Origin: Nocardioides deserti
Lineage (GTDB): Bacteria > Actinomycetota > Actinomycetes > Propionibacteriales > Nocardioidaceae
Length of the DNA stretch: 64,000 bases
Direction of reading: 5' to 3'
Assembly (NCBI RefSeq): GCF_014266025.1
Contig: NZ_JACMYC010000002.1
Span: 62,001 to 126,000 of the forward strand
Positions 62,902 to 64,000 of the stretch are shown piece by piece. A model generated the notes under the pieces. The model made no database searches. It was given only the letters and a program-made list of their open reading frames with translations, and was not told the origin of the DNA. The stretch's first letter is position 1; every line of letters begins with the position of its first letter. The translations under genes and the position numbers were made by a program.

Positions 62902-63867
62902 TCAGTCGCGGACGCGGACCACCGACTTGCCGAGCGTCTTGCGGGCCTCCATGTCGAGGAGCGCCTGGGCGAAGTCGTCGAGCGGGTAGGTCGTGCCGAT
63001 CGGGGGCTTGACGACCCCGGAGGTCATCATCGGCACCAGGCGCTCCCACTGCTGGGCCATGTAGCCGTCGCGGACCATCGCGTAGGCGCCCCAGCCGACA
63101 CCGCGGACGTCTACGTTGTTGAGCAGCAGCCGGTTGACCTTGACCTGCGGGATGCCCTGGCCGGCGGCGAACCCGACGACCATCAGCCGCCCCTGCGGCG
63201 CGAGCACGCGCAGCGAGTCGGTGAACAGGTCGCCGCCCACCACGTCGACCACCACGTCGACGCCGACCCCGCCGGTCAGCTCCTTGGCGGCGTCCTTGAA
63301 GCCTTCGATCAGGATCGCCTCGTCGGCGCCGGCGTCGCGGGCGATCCGGGCCTTCTCGTCGGTGGAGACGACCGCGATGGTCCGCGCGCCCATGCCCTTG
63401 GCGACCTGGATGGTCGCGGTGCCGACGCCGCCCGCGGCGCCGTGCACGAGGACCGTCTCGCCCTCGCGCAGGCCGGCCCGCTCGTGGAGGGTGAAGTCGG
63501 CGGTCAGGTAGTTCATCGGCAGCGCCGCGCCCTCGTCGTACGACAGCTCGTCGGGCAGCGCGAAGACGAACCCGGCCGGGTTCGACACGAGCTCGGAGGC
63601 CCCGCCCCAGCCGCCGACGCCGGCGACCCGCTGGCCCGGTTCGAAGCCGGGGCCGGACACGACCGTGCCGGCGAAGTCGACGCCGAGGGTGAACGGCGGC
63701 TCGGGCTTCATCTGGTACTCCCCGCGGCTCAGCAGCAGGTCGGGGAAGGAGACCCCCACGCTGTGCACCTCGACGAGGACGTCGCCCGGGCCGGGCGTCG
63801 GCTCGTCGACCTCCTCGACACGGACGTCAGCGGGACCGGTGGTGGCGAGGACTCTGGCTGCACGCAT
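62902..63867 (-). CDS. NADPH:quinone oxidoreductase family protein (zinc-independent MDR)
   Basis: The 321-aa product has VSFPDLLLSRGEYQMKPEPPFTLGVDFAG (in pieces; substrate domain of quinone reductases) and the NADPH loop VLVHGAAGGVGTATIQVA (about residues 140-157), with no zinc-binding Cys. It is a paralogue of the PIG3-type enzyme at 14900 but lacks the PIG3 hallmark. ATG 63867 is 7 nt after TAGCCT, a leaderless start; that -10 overlaps the stop of the upstream MOSC gene. Confidence 0.92.
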   Translation of the reverse strand: MRAARVLATTGPADVRVEEVDEPTPGPGDVLVEVHSVGVSFPDLLLSRGEYQMKPEPPFTLGVDFAGTVVSGPGFEPGQRVAGVGGWGGASELVSNPAGFVFALPDELSYDEGAALPMNYLTADFTLHERAGLREGETVLVHGAAGGVGTATIQVAKGMGARTIAVVSTDEKARIARDAGADEAILIEGFKDAAKELTGGVGVDVVVDVVGGDLFTDSLRVLAPQGRLMVVGFAAGQGIPQVKVNRLLLNNVDVRGVGWGAYAMVRDGYMAQQWERLVPMMTSGVVKPPIGTTYPLDDFAQALLDMEARKTLGKSVVRVRD

Positions 63868-63877
63868 GGAGGGGAGG

Positions 63878-64000
63878 CTAGCGACCGCCCGGACCGAGCA
63901 GGCGTACGACGTCGCCGACCGCGACGGTCCCCGGCGCGACTACGTCGACCACCACGAGCCCCGCGCAGCCGTCGTCGAGCCGCGTCGCCTCGTGCAGCAC
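63878..64000 (-). CDS. MOSC-domain protein, C-terminal 40 residues
   Basis: The minus strand is open from the window edge to the TAG at 63880-63878. The fragment LDDGCAGLVVVDVVAPGTVAVGDVVRLLG (in pieces) fits the last strands of a MOSC domain, in which Cys-x-Gly precedes a strand and G-x-V-x-V-G-D ends the barrel. MOSC proteins handle molybdenum cofactor sulfur or N-hydroxylated substrates. The start lies outside the window. Its stop codon shares bases with the promoter of the next gene. Confidence 0.65.
   Translation of the reverse strand: MLHEATRLDDGCAGLVVVDVVAPGTVAVGDVVRLLGPGGR

Overview
The window reads as chromosomal DNA of a high-GC actinomycete, most likely a Nocardioides-like member of the Nocardioidaceae. 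The signs are very high GC3, many GTG starts, GTGA/ATGA gene overlaps, a GTP-type PEP carboxykinase, a proteasome-activator (Bpa) gene, a TB7.3-type biotinylated protein, a DUF6457 protein beside mobA, and many promoters of the TANNNT type placed 6-7 nt before the start codon (leaderless mRNAs). The genus is inferred from protein character, not from a search.

Layout. 1-5.7 kb: a loosely coding, lower-GC segment (end of a cyclopropane synthase gene, a possible small acidic protein, a DMT exporter, an SDR/membrane-protein pair, two stretches of 0.7-1 kb without a convincing gene), bounded by a tRNA-Arg. 5.9-16.5 kb: antiporter, pckG, a TrmB/LuxR-like regulator convergent with a 44-codon secreted-peptide gene, two tRNA-Ser genes, a biotinyl protein, nitrilase, mobA, quinone reductase and bpa. 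16.7-22.4 kb: the serS-HAD-GNAT-HAD operon and a PAP2-diacylglycerol-kinase fusion. 22.4-28.6 kb: a catabolic island (nitroreductase, acyl-CoA ligase, TetR, CaiB-type enzyme) divergent from a Baeyer-Villiger monooxygenase. 28.6-40.6 kb: housekeeping and signalling genes (pheA, GDT1 transporter, arginine deiminase, cAMP-type CNB protein plus cyclase, GDPD, DNA glycosylase, aat). 40.6-51.8 kb: a leucine-catabolism operon (mccB-mccA-HMG-CoA lyase) translationally coupled to three sulfotransferase-like genes, then metY-metX and a TetR whose own promoter carries the same operator as the mcc operon. 51.8-64 kb: SWIM plus SNF2 proteins, glutathione peroxidase, DHA2 exporter, RecQ-phosphoribosyltransferase fusion, an M13 metallopeptidase gene split by an in-frame TGA, a quinone reductase and the end of a MOSC gene.

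Strongest leads: (1) the secreted 14-residue peptide facing a TrmB-like regulator; (2) matched 19-bp TetR operators overlapping leaderless promoters of the mcc operon and of the TetR gene 2.7 kb away; (3) a diverged sulfotransferase paralogue without the PAPS loop, sandwiched between two intact ones inside the leucine operon; (4) the M13 peptidase interrupted at a Trp codon; (5) elaborate long palindromes at convergent gene ends, one of which supplies identical C-terminal codons and stop to both flanking genes; (6) a 23-bp divergent promoter with overlapping -10 boxes.
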